Part shown: positions 16,953 through 25,742 of the stretch, piece after piece
How positions within the stretch are numbered: the first letter of the stretch is position 1
Layout of the letters: every line of letters starts with the position of its first letter
Assembly (NCBI RefSeq): GCF_002067135.1
Contig: NZ_CP020105.1
Coordinates: 1,364,001-1,428,000, forward strand
Origin: Spirosoma rigui
GTDB taxonomy: Bacteria; Bacteroidota; Bacteroidia; Cytophagales; Spirosomataceae
Direction of reading: 5' to 3'
Length of the DNA: 64,000 nucleotides
The notes under the pieces: model-generated
The model's database searches: none
Told to the model about the DNA's origin: nothing
Seen by the model: only the letters and a program-made list of their open reading frames with translations
Position numbers and translations under genes: made by a program

Positions 16953-17787
16953 TCAATAGTTTACGGGTTCTATTCATGATGCGTATCAAAAAGCGTTCCG
17001 GAAAGGTGTGGATACCTGCCGATATCAGGCCGACCAGTAACCGGTGGGTGAAGGGTGGGGTGTAGCCAAACTCCCGGATAAAGCTCCGTTTTACGTCCAT
17101 ATTGATGTCCCATTTCGCCCGCAGATTGGTAAATACCGTGTTGCGGTCGTGGACCCGGTAGCGCGTGAGTGGCTCGGGCAGGTTGGCAAAGGCGAGCCCA
17201 CCATGAAGGTACACAAACAAGCTGTAGTAGTCATCCGTGAACAGCTTGTTGCGTAGCTGGTAAAAATCACCCTCAACAACGCCGTTTCGGTACATGATAG
17301 CCGGATTCGCTACGGGAAACCGAAGATAAAATTCGCGGTAAATGGCATCACTCGACAACGGATAGGTACGGATGCCCTTCGACTGCCCCGCGCCGTCGAT
17401 AAGCTCCAGGTAACTGCCAACAAGAAATATGTCAGGGTTTCCTTCCAGAAAAGCTACCTGTTTTTCAATACGGCTGGAAACGGCCAGATCGTCTGCGTCC
17501 AGTTTGGCAATGTACTGACCCTTAGCTTGCCTGCTCGCCATGTTAGAAGCGGCTTCTCCGGCATGACCAAGGGGTTCCGGGTGGAACAGACAGTGAACTC
17601 GTGGATCCTGTTCGGCATAGTTCCGGAGAATGGCGGCCGTTCCGTCGGTAGAGCCGTTATCAAGTACCAGCAACTCCAGGTGTGTATACGTCTGGGTAAG
17701 AATGCTCTCAATGGCCTGCGCTACGTATCGCTCTCCGTTGTAAACGGGCATGATAACCGAAACCAGCGGAGTGTTCTGCGCATTCAT
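16945..17787 (-). CDS. Glycosyltransferase family 2
   Basis: This 280-residue GT-A enzyme starts '[16 protein letters not shown]', has the '[13 protein letters not shown]' loop and the metal-binding 'AKLDADDLA' near residue 96, and an acceptor region with '[12 protein letters not shown]'. The ATG at 17787 is preferred because the 54 residues encoded upstream in frame lack family similarity and would overlap the divergent gcvP start. It is the first gene of the minus-strand glycan group and overlaps the DUF268 gene. The sugar it transfers cannot be read from the sequence. Confidence 0.87.
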   Translation of the reverse strand: MNAQNTPLVSVIMPVYNGERYVAQAIESILTQTYTHLELLVLDNGSTDGTAAILRNYAEQDPRVHCLFHPEPLGHAGEAASNMASRQAKGQYIAKLDADDLAVSSRIEKQVAFLEGNPDIFLVGSYLELIDGAGQSKGIRTYPLSSDAIYREFYLRFPVANPAIMYRNGVVEGDFYQLRNKLFTDDYYSLFVYLHGGLAFANLPEPLTRYRVHDRNTVFTNLRAKWDINMDVKRSFIREFGYTPPFTHRLLVGLISAGIHTFPERFLIRIMNRTRKLLNA

Positions 17788-17855
17788 TGGTGTAAACAAG
17801 GCAATTATCGCACCACAATAGTCGTAAGTTTTACCGGAGTTCGCACCTTCTGCCG

Positions 17856-17863
17856 TAAATTTG
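17856..17863 (+). promoter_or_regulatory. Possible -7 element of the gcvP promoter (TAAATTTG)
   Basis: Exact match to TAnnTTTG, 38 bases before the gcvP ATG. A T-rich tetramer at 17829-17832 is the only -33 candidate and is somewhat far upstream. Confidence 0.35.
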
Positions 17864-17901
17864 AGTTTCCATTGAAACGAAAAAACGTGGGATACCCCGG
17901 C

Positions 17902-20790
17902 ATGAAACTGAATCTTCAGCAAACAGACTTTTTTGAAGACCGTCATCATGGTCAGACTGATGCGGCTCTCGCCGAAATGCTAACCACCATTGGCATTGAC
18001 TCCATCGACGAACTCATCGATCAGACCGTTCCAGCCCTCATCCGGCTCCCCCGTCCGCTCGATCTGCCAGCCCCCAAATCGGAGAATCAGTTTCTGACTG
18101 ATTTCAAAAAGCTGGCCAGCCAGAACAAGGTAGTTAAATCGTATATCGGAACGGGCTACTACGACACTATCACGCCGAATGTTATCCTGCGTAATATCCT
18201 CGAAAATCCAGCCTGGTATACGGCCTATACCCCTTACCAGGCCGAAATTGCTCAGGGACGGCTCGAAGCGCTGCTCAATTTTCAGACGGTCGTCTGCGAC
18301 CTGACGGGACTACCCATCGCCAACGCGTCGCTGCTCGACGAGTCGACGGCTGCTGCCGAAGCGATGACCATGCTGTACAGCCAGCGCCCGGCTGCCAAGA
18401 AAAGTGCGAATGCATTCTTCGTATCGGAACGGTGCCATCCGCAAACCATCGATGTTGTCCGGACCCGCGCTACCCCGCTTAATATCGACGTGATCGTTGG
18501 TGATCACCGCACCGCCGACCTCACCAACAGTGCTATTTTCGCCGTATTACTGCAATACCCGGCTTCGGATGGTGAAGTATTCAACTACACCGATCTGATC
18601 GCGGCCGCCCACGAATTGAACATTACAGTTGCCGTTGCCGCTGATCTGCTGGCGCTGACACTCCTGACCCCTCCGGGCGAAATGGGTGCCGACGTCGTAG
18701 TCGGTTCGGCGCAGCGGTTCGGCGTACCCATGGGCTTCGGTGGTCCGCACGCGGCTTACTTTGCTACGCGGGATGCCTTCAAACGCCAGATTCCGGGTCG
18801 TATTATTGGTGTATCGGTCGATGCAGAAGGAAACTCGGCACTACGGATGGCCCTGCAAACCCGGGAGCAACACATCCGCCGGGAAAAAGCGACCTCTAAT
18901 ATCTGTACAGCACAGGTACTGCTGGCTGTAATGGCGGGCAGCTACGCCGTTTACCACGGTCCCCAGCGCCTTCGCCAGATTGGCGAGCGCGTTCATGGAT
19001 TAACCAAAGCGTTTGCTACGGCGCTGCGCTGGAGTGGCCGTGAGGTGACGACCGAGCACTATTTCGACACCGTTACGGTGAAAGTCGACGACACCGAGTC
19101 GTTGAAGAAGTCGGCCCGGGCTGCTCAGATTAATCTGCGGTACCTGGCCGATGGCGAACATGTGGGTATCTCGTTCGACGAAACAAAAACGCTCGATGAC
19201 GTTCGGCAACTGCTGGATATCTTTGGCGTGAAAGCCGATCTTGACTCGATCGTAGCCGATCTGGAACTGGCCTGGCCCGAGCAACTCGTTCGGCAGTCGG
19301 ACTACCTGACGCATCCCGTTTTCAATACGCACCATACCGAACACGAGATGCTGCGTTATCTGAAATCGCTGGAAGAAAAAGACCTGTCGCTGGTTCATTC
19401 TATGATTTCGCTCGGTAGCTGCACCATGAAGCTGAACGCTACGGCCGAAATGATCCCTGTGACCTGGCCGGAGTTTGGCCGGATTCACCCGTTCGCACCG
19501 AAAGACCAGACGCTGGGTTACCAGCAGCTTTTTGCCGACCTGAATACCTGGCTGTGCGAGATTACAGGCTTTGCGGCTATGTCGCTGCAACCGAACTCGG
19601 GCGCCCAGGGTGAATATGCCGGGCTGATGGTGATCCGGGCGTACCACGAAAGCCGCAACGAGCACCACCGGAACATTGCCCTGATTCCGCAGTCGGCGCA
19701 CGGAACGAACCCGGCCAGCGCCGTTATGGCCGGCATGAAAGTAGTGATTGTTAAGTGCGACGAGCGCGGCAACATCGACGTTGCCGACCTGACCGCCAAA
19801 GCTGAGCAGTACAGCAACGACCTGTCCTGCCTGATGGTGACCTATCCATCGACGCACGGCGTTTTTGAAGAAAGCATCAAGGAAATCTGTAACACCATCC
19901 ACCAGCACGGCGGTCAGGTATACATGGATGGAGCGAATATGAACGCCCAGGTTGGTTTGACCTCACCGGCAGCCATTGGAGCCGATGTGTGCCACCTGAA
20001 TCTGCACAAAACGTTCTGCATTCCCCACGGCGGTGGCGGTCCCGGCATGGGTCCCATCGGCGTAGCTCCGCAGTTGGTGCCCTTCCTGCCCGGTCACGTC
20101 GATCTGGGTGGCAAAGGTGCTATTTCGGCTGCTCCCTACGGATCGGCCAGTATCCTGACCATCTCCTATGCCTACATCGCTATGATGGGTGGTGAGGGAC
20201 TGACCAACGCTACCAAGCGGGCTATCCTGAACGCCAACTACATCAAGGCACGGCTGGATGGCCACTACGATACACTTTACACCGGCAAAAACGGTCGCGC
20301 GGCTCACGAAATGATCATCGACTGCCGGCCGTTCAAATCGGCGGTGGGCGTAGAGGTTGAGGACATTGCCAAGCGGCTGATGGACTACGGTTTCCACGCG
20401 CCAACGGTGTCGTTTCCGGTAGCGGGTACGATGATGATTGAGCCAACGGAATCGGAGTCGAAAGCCGAGCTGGACCGTTTCTGTGACGCCATGATTGCCA
20501 TTCGGGACGAAATTCGGGAGATCGAAGCGGGTACCGCCGACCGGACCAGTAACGTACTCAAACACGCGCCCCATACGGCCACGGTGGCCCTGGCTACTGA
20601 CTGGAACCGGCCGTATAGCCGGGAGAAAGCGGTTTATCCATTGCCACAGGTGCGCGCCCGGAAGTTCTGGCCGAGTGTGAGCCGGATCGACTCCGCCTAT
20701 GGCGACCGTAACCTGGTCTGCTCCTGCGTGCCTACCGACGCGTATGCGACTGAGGTAGCCGAGGAAGTGGGGTTAGCGCAGGAAGCGTAA
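17902..20790 (+). CDS. gcvP: Glycine dehydrogenase (decarboxylating), P-protein of the glycine cleavage system
   Basis: A full-length, single-chain P-protein of 962 residues. It decarboxylates glycine using pyridoxal phosphate and passes the aminomethyl group to the lipoyl H-protein. The start at 17902 gives '[17 protein letters not shown]', matching the family N-terminus. Hallmarks are '[18 protein letters not shown]', '[12 protein letters not shown]', '[11 protein letters not shown]', '[16 protein letters not shown]' and the PLP-binding lysine K703 in '[18 protein letters not shown]'. Both the N-terminal and C-terminal fold-type I halves are present, as in proteobacterial and plant enzymes. 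No gcvT or gcvH lies nearby, and the gene stands alone between divergent GT2 and the large palindrome at 20807. Confidence 0.97.
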   Translation: MKLNLQQTDFFEDRHHGQTDAALAEMLTTIGIDSIDELIDQTVPALIRLPRPLDLPAPKSENQFLTDFKKLASQNKVVKSYIGTGYYDTITPNVILRNILENPAWYTAYTPYQAEIAQGRLEALLNFQTVVCDLTGLPIANASLLDESTAAAEAMTMLYSQRPAAKKSANAFFVSERCHPQTIDVVRTRATPLNIDVIVGDHRTADLTNSAIFAVLLQYPASDGEVFNYTDLIAAAHELNITVAVAADLLALTLLTPPGEMGADVVVGSAQRFGVPMGFGGPHAAYFATRDAFKRQIPGRIIGVSVDAEGNSALRMALQTREQHIRREKATSNICTAQVLLAVMAGSYAVYHGPQRLRQIGERVHGLTKAFATALRWSGREVTTEHYFDTVTVKVDDTESLKKSARAAQINLRYLADGEHVGISFDETKTLDDVRQLLDIFGVKADLDSIVADLELAWPEQLVRQSDYLTHPVFNTHHTEHEMLRYLKSLEEKDLSLVHSMISLGSCTMKLNATAEMIPVTWPEFGRIHPFAPKDQTLGYQQLFADLNTWLCEITGFAAMSLQPNSGAQGEYAGLMVIRAYHESRNEHHRNIALIPQSAHGTNPASAVMAGMKVVIVKCDERGNIDVADLTAKAEQYSNDLSCLMVTYPSTHGVFEESIKEICNTIHQHGGQVYMDGANMNAQVGLTSPAAIGADVCHLNLHKTFCIPHGGGGPGMGPIGVAPQLVPFLPGHVDLGGKGAISAAPYGSASILTISYAYIAMMGGEGLTNATKRAILNANYIKARLDGHYDTLYTGKNGRAAHEMIIDCRPFKSAVGVEVEDIAKRLMDYGFHAPTVSFPVAGTMMIEPTESESKAELDRFCDAMIAIRDEIREIEAGTADRTSNVLKHAPHTATVALATDWNRPYSREKAVYPLPQVRARKFWPSVSRIDSAYGDRNLVCSCVPTDAYATEVAEEVGLAQEA

Positions 20791-20806
20791 CCTACGTAGC
20801 GAAACT

Positions 20807-20908
20807 CGAAACCCTGGCAGCGGCAGAAAGCCCTGCCAGTGGTTGAGTGGATCTTTTTTGATCTGTTCTCAACCACTGGCAGGGCTTTCTGCCGCTGCCA
20901 GGGTTTCG
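20807..20908. terminator. Very long perfect inverted repeat after gcvP
   Basis: Arms 20807-20847 and 20868-20908 are perfectly complementary over 41 bases, with a small nested GATC-T6-GATC hairpin in the 20-base centre. It starts 17 bases after the gcvP stop. It may terminate gcvP, but the length is far beyond that need and there is no T run after the right arm. Confidence 0.6.
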
Positions 20909-21020
20909 GGTTTGGGAGCGAAACAATCCTCAATAAAAAGCATTTGTAATCGTTAAAAGTAAGTCCCGCCGGTATTGTGTTTATATTGGCGGGGAAGATC
21001 ATATTTGCTCGCTGACCTTT

Positions 21021-23012
21021 ATGAAAACCAATACGTTGTCTGCGTTGCTGGTCGCGTTGTGTGTAACCGTTGGCCTAACGGGTTGCAACTCGGCCATGCA
21101 GGCGTATAAAAAAGGCGTTCGCCATTACGACGCCGGGGAGTACAATCTGGCGTTGACGCAGTTTCAGAAGGCCGGGGGCGGTGGGATCGACCCCGCCCGG
21201 CTCAACTACTACACTGCCGAGTCCTACCGCTTATCGAACCGCTTTGGGGAGGCCGTTCCTTTCTACCAGAAAGCGCTGGAAGCCAACACAACGGAGCCCA
21301 ACGCCCGCTTTAATTACGCTTACGCGCTGAAATCGCAGGGGAATTACCCCGCTGCGCTGGAACAGCTACAGCAATTCGTAGCCAGTGCGCCCAAAACCAC
21401 GGCCAAGGCTACCCTGGATAAGGCAAAACGCGAGGTTGAAACGCTGCGCGCGATCGATGTCATTGCTAAGAACAAATCGCTTATCACGCTCCGCAATATG
21501 GGCAACCTCAACTCCACGGGGTCGGAGTTTGCGCCGGTTGTGCGGGGTGAGGAACTGGTGTTTACGGCGTCGCGCAAAGAGCAGACCTACAAGAACAACG
21601 GCTTGCCGATGCTGGGTCTCTATAAAACAAAACTGAATCAGAACCCCGACGAGACGGGAACGTCGCCCGCGCCGGAACCCTTCAGCACCAACGTGTTTCA
21701 GGGTGATGTGAACGAAGGAACGCCCGCTTTCTCGAAAGATGGCAAAACCATGATTCTGGCGCGTGGCAACAACGGCAAGCGGAAGGGCGGGCTGGATGTC
21801 GATCTGTACATCAGCCGCCTGGGTGAGGGAAATGCCTGGAGCCAGCCGCAGCGGCTGCCCATCAGCGATTCGCTGGCCTGGGACGGGTCTCCTGCTTTTT
21901 CGGCCGACGGTAAAACCCTGTATTTTGCCTCCAACCGGGCTGGCGGGGTAGGGGGTATCGACCTCTACCGGACCAGTATTGATGCGTCGGGCCGGTTCAG
22001 TCGCCCGGTCAACATGGGCCGCGACATTAATACGCCCGGCGACGAGATGTTCCCCTACGTAGCACCCAATGCCAAGCTGTATTTTGCTTCCGACGGTCAC
22101 CCGGGCCTGGGCAAACTGGACGTTTTCGTGGCAACGCGCTCCGGTGGTGTTACCCGAGTGGAGAATATGGGCCAGCCCATCAACTCGCCCGCCGACGATT
22201 TTGGCCTGATCTACACCGAACCAACGAAGGGATTTCTGGCCTCGAACCGCGGAGGTGGTAAAGGCGACGACGATATCTACTTTTTCCAGGAAGGGCCAGC
22301 GGCCGATACCACAACCATTGCCCAGAACCCGCCCAATGCGCCCAAAACGGTCCGTTATTTTATTGCCGGAACGGTTTCGGTGAATGAAACGCCCGTTGTG
22401 CCGCTCGATTCGGCCCGGGTGCGGATTCTGGATGATGCGACCGGCCAGCCCATTGCCGAAGTGACAACCGGCGAAACGGGTACGTTCGGTAAATATCCGC
22501 TGCAGGAAGGAAAGGACTATACCATCCTGGCCGAACGCCGGGGCTACCTCACCCGCCGGGAAACGTTTACAATGCAGGGAAAAAGTATCCCGCAGATCTT
22601 CCTGACCAAGCCGCAAACCGACACGACGTTCTACGTGCCGCTGCTGCTGGATAAATCGCTGCTGAACAAAACGTTTGTGCTCGAAAACATCTACTACGAT
22701 CTGGACAAGTATAACATCCGGGCCGATGCTGCGCCGGAGCTTGACAAAATTGTTGTTATCCTGAAAGATAACCCAACGCTCAAACTCGAACTAAGCTCGC
22801 ACACCGACGTTCGGGCACCGGACGCTTATAACCTGCGCCTGTCGCAGAACCGGGCCAAGGCGGCTGTGGATTATATCGTGTCGCAGGGAATCTCGGCCGA
22901 TCGGCTGGTTGCCAAAGGCTACGGCGAAACACAACTGGTGGTCAAAAACGCCAAAACTGAAGAGGAGCACCAGCGAAACCGACGTACAGAAATCAAGATT
23001 CTGGAATTGTAA
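21021..23012 (+). CDS. PorE-like lipoprotein: TPR, WD40-like (PD40) propeller, carboxypeptidase-regulatory and OmpA domains
   Basis: The 663-residue protein has a lipoprotein signal with lipobox LTGC (C22). Domain order: TPR repeats (about 25-140), a beta-propeller of PD40 repeats (about 165-425, with 'EGTPAFSKDGKTM', 'GSPAFSADGKTLYFASNR' and 'GDEMFPYVAPNAKLYFASDG'), a carboxypeptidase-regulatory-like beta sandwich (about 440-525), and an OmpA C-like domain (about 545-660, 'NIYYDLDKYNIRADA', 'LSSHTDVRAPDAYN', 'QRNRRTEIKIL'). This is the architecture of PorE, the peptidoglycan-binding component of the type IX secretion system. A second protein of the same layout is at 42232, so which one is the true PorE orthologue cannot be decided here. 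Confidence 0.85.
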   Translation: MKTNTLSALLVALCVTVGLTGCNSAMQAYKKGVRHYDAGEYNLALTQFQKAGGGGIDPARLNYYTAESYRLSNRFGEAVPFYQKALEANTTEPNARFNYAYALKSQGNYPAALEQLQQFVASAPKTTAKATLDKAKREVETLRAIDVIAKNKSLITLRNMGNLNSTGSEFAPVVRGEELVFTASRKEQTYKNNGLPMLGLYKTKLNQNPDETGTSPAPEPFSTNVFQGDVNEGTPAFSKDGKTMILARGNNGKRKGGLDVDLYISRLGEGNAWSQPQRLPISDSLAWDGSPAFSADGKTLYFASNRAGGVGGIDLYRTSIDASGRFSRPVNMGRDINTPGDEMFPYVAPNAKLYFASDGHPGLGKLDVFVATRSGGVTRVENMGQPINSPADDFGLIYTEPTKGFLASNRGGGKGDDDIYFFQEGPAADTTTIAQNPPNAPKTVRYFIAGTVSVNETPVVPLDSARVRILDDATGQPIAEVTTGETGTFGKYPLQEGKDYTILAERRGYLTRRETFTMQGKSIPQIFLTKPQTDTTFYVPLLLDKSLLNKTFVLENIYYDLDKYNIRADAAPELDKIVVILKDNPTLKLELSSHTDVRAPDAYNLRLSQNRAKAAVDYIVSQGISADRLVAKGYGETQLVVKNAKTEEEHQRNRRTEIKILEL

Positions 23013-23022
23013 GCAGGAGTCG

Positions 23023-23115
23023 TAGAACGCGGATACCGCGGAGTAGACTGATTTACACGGATTTTTACAACATTTATCCGTCTAAATCAGTCTACTCCGC
23101 GGTATCCGCGTTCTA
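23023..23115. repeat. Long inverted repeat between the PorE-like and TspO-like genes
   Basis: Outer arms 23023-23055 and 23083-23115 match perfectly over 33 bases; after one mismatch the stem continues for six more pairs (to 23062 and 23076), leaving a 13-base loop. It ends five bases before the ATG at 23121, so a transcript reading through would hide that start region. The sequence contains a 'TTTACACGGATTT' stretch that I recall from dispersed intergenic repeats in several phyla. Confidence 0.65.
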
Positions 23116-23120
23116 TTCCT

Positions 23121-23930
23121 ATGCAAAACGATAAACTCCGCCAATTCCTCGTCGTCTTCAGTGTCATCACCATGATCGTGATGAACTATCTCTCTAACGC
23201 CCGTGTGTTTGGCGGGTTAACCAACGGAGACATATCCGATAAGTACCACACACTGATTACTCCGGCGGGTTATGCCTTCGCTATCTGGGGTATCATCTTT
23301 CTGGGTTTACTGGCCTTCGCCATATACCAGGCTTTACCGTCACAACGAACGAATCCCCGATTTCGGGCTATTGGGTGGCTGGTGGTGATCAATACGCTCT
23401 GTAATGGCATCTGGAGCCCGCTGTTCAACAACGAACTGATCGGTGTGGCGCTGATCGTAATTCTGGTCATGCTGTTCACCGTCGCCATGATTGAGCAACG
23501 CCTGCTCATGCGAATGCGTGTCCCCATCGTAGCGCCCGACCTGGATGCTACCCTGCCCGAATCGCCGGCATCGGCAACCGAAACCTGGCTGGCCCGGATT
23601 CCCTTTTCGATCTACTTCGGATGGCTTACGGTAGCCACGATCCTGAACGTTACCGTTTACCTGACCGCAACAGACTTCAGTCTGCTCAATCTAAGCGAAC
23701 AGACGTGGGCCATTGCAATATTGATTGTTGGTTTGGTGGTAGGGGCCTGGGTGTTTAACCGCTACCGAAGTGTGGCCTACATACTGGTCTTTGCCTGGGC
23801 CTACGTGGCTATTGCCGCCGAACAATCGGCTTACGGCTCCATCAAAATTGCCGCGTACGCAGGTGCTATCGTAGCTGCACTACTGGCCCTGAGTGGATTC
23901 ATTTCCCGTAAGACGCCGAGCTATAGCTAA
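23121..23930 (+). CDS. TspO/MBR family (tryptophan-rich sensory) membrane protein
   Basis: A 269-residue protein with about eight hydrophobic helices. The N-terminal half resembles the long TspO/MBR-related family found in Bacteroidota: 'YLSNARVFGG', 'ISDKYHTLITPAGYAFAIWG' and 'LCNGIWSPLFNNE'. It is longer than classical TspO (about 160 residues). TspO proteins bind porphyrins and affect tetrapyrrole or stress responses; the function of this longer form is not established. The gene is bracketed by two inverted repeats (23023-23115 and 23935-23988) and has no obvious operon partner. Confidence 0.75.
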   Translation: MQNDKLRQFLVVFSVITMIVMNYLSNARVFGGLTNGDISDKYHTLITPAGYAFAIWGIIFLGLLAFAIYQALPSQRTNPRFRAIGWLVVINTLCNGIWSPLFNNELIGVALIVILVMLFTVAMIEQRLLMRMRVPIVAPDLDATLPESPASATETWLARIPFSIYFGWLTVATILNVTVYLTATDFSLLNLSEQTWAIAILIVGLVVGAWVFNRYRSVAYILVFAWAYVAIAAEQSAYGSIKIAAYAGAIVAALLALSGFISRKTPSYS

Positions 23931-23934
23931 AAAG

Positions 23935-23988
23935 GGAGTAGGGGTTTGAGAGACAGTTTCTTAAAGCTGTCTCTCAAACCCCTACTCC
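23935..23988. terminator. Bidirectional terminator, 22-base perfect arms
   Basis: Arms 23935-23956 and 23967-23988 with a 10-base loop, four bases after the TspO-like stop and 15 bases before the end of the convergent cyclophilin gene. The placement between convergent genes suits termination in both directions, although flanking T runs are short. Confidence 0.65.
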
Positions 23989-24003
23989 ATGTCACGTCAT
24001 TAC

Positions 24004-24450
24004 TTACGCCTGCTCGTCTTCCAGCACTGTAATGCTGTTGATTTTATCGCCCTGCTTGATCTGATCGATCACGTCCAGGCCGTCGACAACCTTACCAAAA
24101 ACCGTGTGAACGCGGTCGAGGTGGGCGGTATTTTGACGGTTGTGGCAGATGAAGAACTGCGAGCCACCCGTGTTAGGACCCCGGTGTGCCATGGATAATA
24201 CACCCCGGTCGTGGTACTGGTTGTCGCCCGTGAGTTCACAGTCGATGGTGTAACCCGGACCACCCGCACCCGTACCCGTTGGGTCGCCCCCCTGGATCAT
24301 GAAGTTGGGAATAACGCGGTGGAATTTAACGCCATCGTAGAATCCCTTCTTGGCCAGCGTAATGAAATTGTTGACTGCTTTTGGTGCGTCTTTCTCGTAA
24401 AACTCGATAAGCATGGTACCCTTATCGGTATTCATTTGTGCCTTAGGCAT
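24004..24450 (-). CDS. Cyclophilin-type peptidyl-prolyl cis-trans isomerase
   Basis: The 148-residue product is a minimal single-domain cyclophilin with no signal peptide, so it is probably cytoplasmic. Catalytic landmarks are 'FHRVIPNFMIQGGDPTGTG' (the active-site Arg, Phe and Gln), 'MAHRGPNTGGSQFFICH' and 'LDRVHTVFGKVVDGLDV'. It catalyses proline isomerisation during protein folding. The length is shorter than the 160-170 residues of PpiB but no core motif is missing. A minus-strand -7-like octamer at 24476-24483 lies just upstream of the ATG at 24450. Confidence 0.93.
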   Translation of the reverse strand: MPKAQMNTDKGTMLIEFYEKDAPKAVNNFITLAKKGFYDGVKFHRVIPNFMIQGGDPTGTGAGGPGYTIDCELTGDNQYHDRGVLSMAHRGPNTGGSQFFICHNRQNTAHLDRVHTVFGKVVDGLDVIDQIKQGDKINSITVLEDEQA

Positions 24451-24475
24451 AGTTGAATTCTGTTTGTTTGACGGA

Positions 24476-24483
24476 CAAAATTA
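24476..24483 (-). promoter_or_regulatory. Possible -7 element of the cyclophilin promoter (TAATTTTG)
   Basis: Minus-strand match to TAnnTTTG, 26 bases before the ATG at 24450. The nearest TTG (24498-24500) is only 14 bases upstream, so the -33 element is doubtful. Confidence 0.35.
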
Positions 24484-24580
24484 CGACGTTTTCCGGTCAA
24501 TATGAGTATAATACTATTCGGCGGGGTAAACGGAATATTTGACCTGTGGCAACCGGTAAAGCATGCACAGAATTCTTTAT

Positions 24581-24588
24581 TACCTTTG
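24581..24588 (+). promoter_or_regulatory. Possible -7 element of the AraC gene promoter (TACCTTTG)
   Basis: Exact TAnnTTTG match lying downstream of the ATG at 24502 and 40 bases upstream of the GTG at 24628. If used, the transcript starts after 24590 and the longer reading frame cannot be translated. Confidence 0.4.
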
Positions 24589-24627
24589 ATTGTTGCTTGT
24601 TTGTTTGGACTGACGTGCGTGGCTCCC

Positions 24628-25560
24628 GTGGAAAACCAATCGATACCCTACTACGATAATCTGCCCGATTTTCTGAAGGCAGTGAAGTCCATCGATTCGA
24701 CGAACCGGTGTTTCGCTACGTTTCCGTTCGAGGACTTTGGCGGGCCGGGCGAAATCATTCCACCCTTTCGCAGCAGTACCTATGTGGCCGCCCTGGTAAC
24801 GGAGGGTACGGGCACCATCTATCTGGACGGTGTTCCCTACTACGTGCAGCCCGGTACCATCTATTTCCTGCGTCCCTGGACCGTCCGGTCTATTCATAAA
24901 CAGGACCAGTGGTATGGACACGTGCTGATGTTCACGGCTGAGTACGTATCAAAACGATCGGTCCTGCCGGACCCCATGCGGGAGTATCCCTTTTACCGGA
25001 AAGGAGCACAGCCACTCATCCATATTACGCCAGATGAGACCAGCGAACTGAGGACCCAGTTCGACCTTATTGCCAGTGAGTTTGCCCATCCAGCCCGTTC
25101 CAAGGCCGACCGGCTGGAGCTGACGTATCATCTGCTGCAGGCGTTGCTGGTCAAAAGCCGCCATATCTACCGACAGAACCTGTCGGCTATCGACTATTCG
25201 CAGCCGGTGTCGCTGGTGGAGCGGTTTCTGAGCCTGCTGCAAACGTATCATCTGCATAACAACCCGCAGGAAGCACCGGTATTGCTGACGGTACACGAAG
25301 CCGCTGATCGCTTACGGATTCATCCGCATTACATGAGCGACATCCTCAAGAAATACACGGGTAAAACAGCCTCGCAGCATATTCGCGAGCGTACGGCGCA
25401 GGAAGCGCAGAACCTGTTGCAGAGTACCGAAATGACCGTAGCTGAAATAGGGTACCACCTATGTTTCGATGACCCGTCGAACTTCACGAAATTCTTCAAG
25501 AGCGTAACCGGTCTGACACCCCGTGCCTATCGGGAAAAACAAGCTGCGGTACTCGTTTAA
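24628..25560 (+). CDS. AraC family transcriptional regulator
   Basis: DNA-binding regulator of about 310 residues. The C-terminal 100 residues form the two helix-turn-helix units of AraC/XylS proteins: 'LTVHEAADRLRIHPHYMSDI' and 'TVAEIGYHLCFDDPSNFTKF', ending 'VTGLTPRAYR'. The N-terminal part is a cupin-like sensor ('GTGTIYLDGVPYYVQPGTIYF'). The frame is open from an ATG at 24502, but that would add a hydrophobic 42-residue leader not seen in the family and would lie upstream of the -7 element at 24581; I prefer the GTG at 24628. The RND efflux operon starts 182 bases downstream on the same strand and is the most likely target. Confidence 0.87.
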   Translation: MENQSIPYYDNLPDFLKAVKSIDSTNRCFATFPFEDFGGPGEIIPPFRSSTYVAALVTEGTGTIYLDGVPYYVQPGTIYFLRPWTVRSIHKQDQWYGHVLMFTAEYVSKRSVLPDPMREYPFYRKGAQPLIHITPDETSELRTQFDLIASEFAHPARSKADRLELTYHLLQALLVKSRHIYRQNLSAIDYSQPVSLVERFLSLLQTYHLHNNPQEAPVLLTVHEAADRLRIHPHYMSDILKKYTGKTASQHIRERTAQEAQNLLQSTEMTVAEIGYHLCFDDPSNFTKFFKSVTGLTPRAYREKQAAVLV

Positions 25561-25649
25561 CAGATTCGCTTTCGTTGCTGGTGGTAATTGCAGAGGAGTT
25601 AATTCTGTCAATCTGCACTTTTTACCAGTGATTCTCTAAAAACTACCTG

Positions 25650-25678
25650 TTGCAGGGCGATTCGGAGTGCTAATTTTG
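25650..25678 (+). promoter_or_regulatory. Promoter of the RND efflux operon
   Basis: TTG at 25650-25652, 18 bases, then TAATTTTG at 25671-25678, a full match to the Bacteroidota -33/-7 pattern. It leaves a leader of about 58 bases before the ATG at 25743 and separates the efflux operon from the AraC gene. Confidence 0.5.
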
Positions 25679-25742
25679 GCTCGTTAACCGTCGCCTGTTA
25701 ACGCCTAATTATGTAGGCAATCAACCACTTACCACGCCTACC

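Noticed and set aside
19000..20574. Long minus-strand frames opposite gcvP
   Set aside because: Antisense shadows of a well conserved gene; no recognisable motifs.
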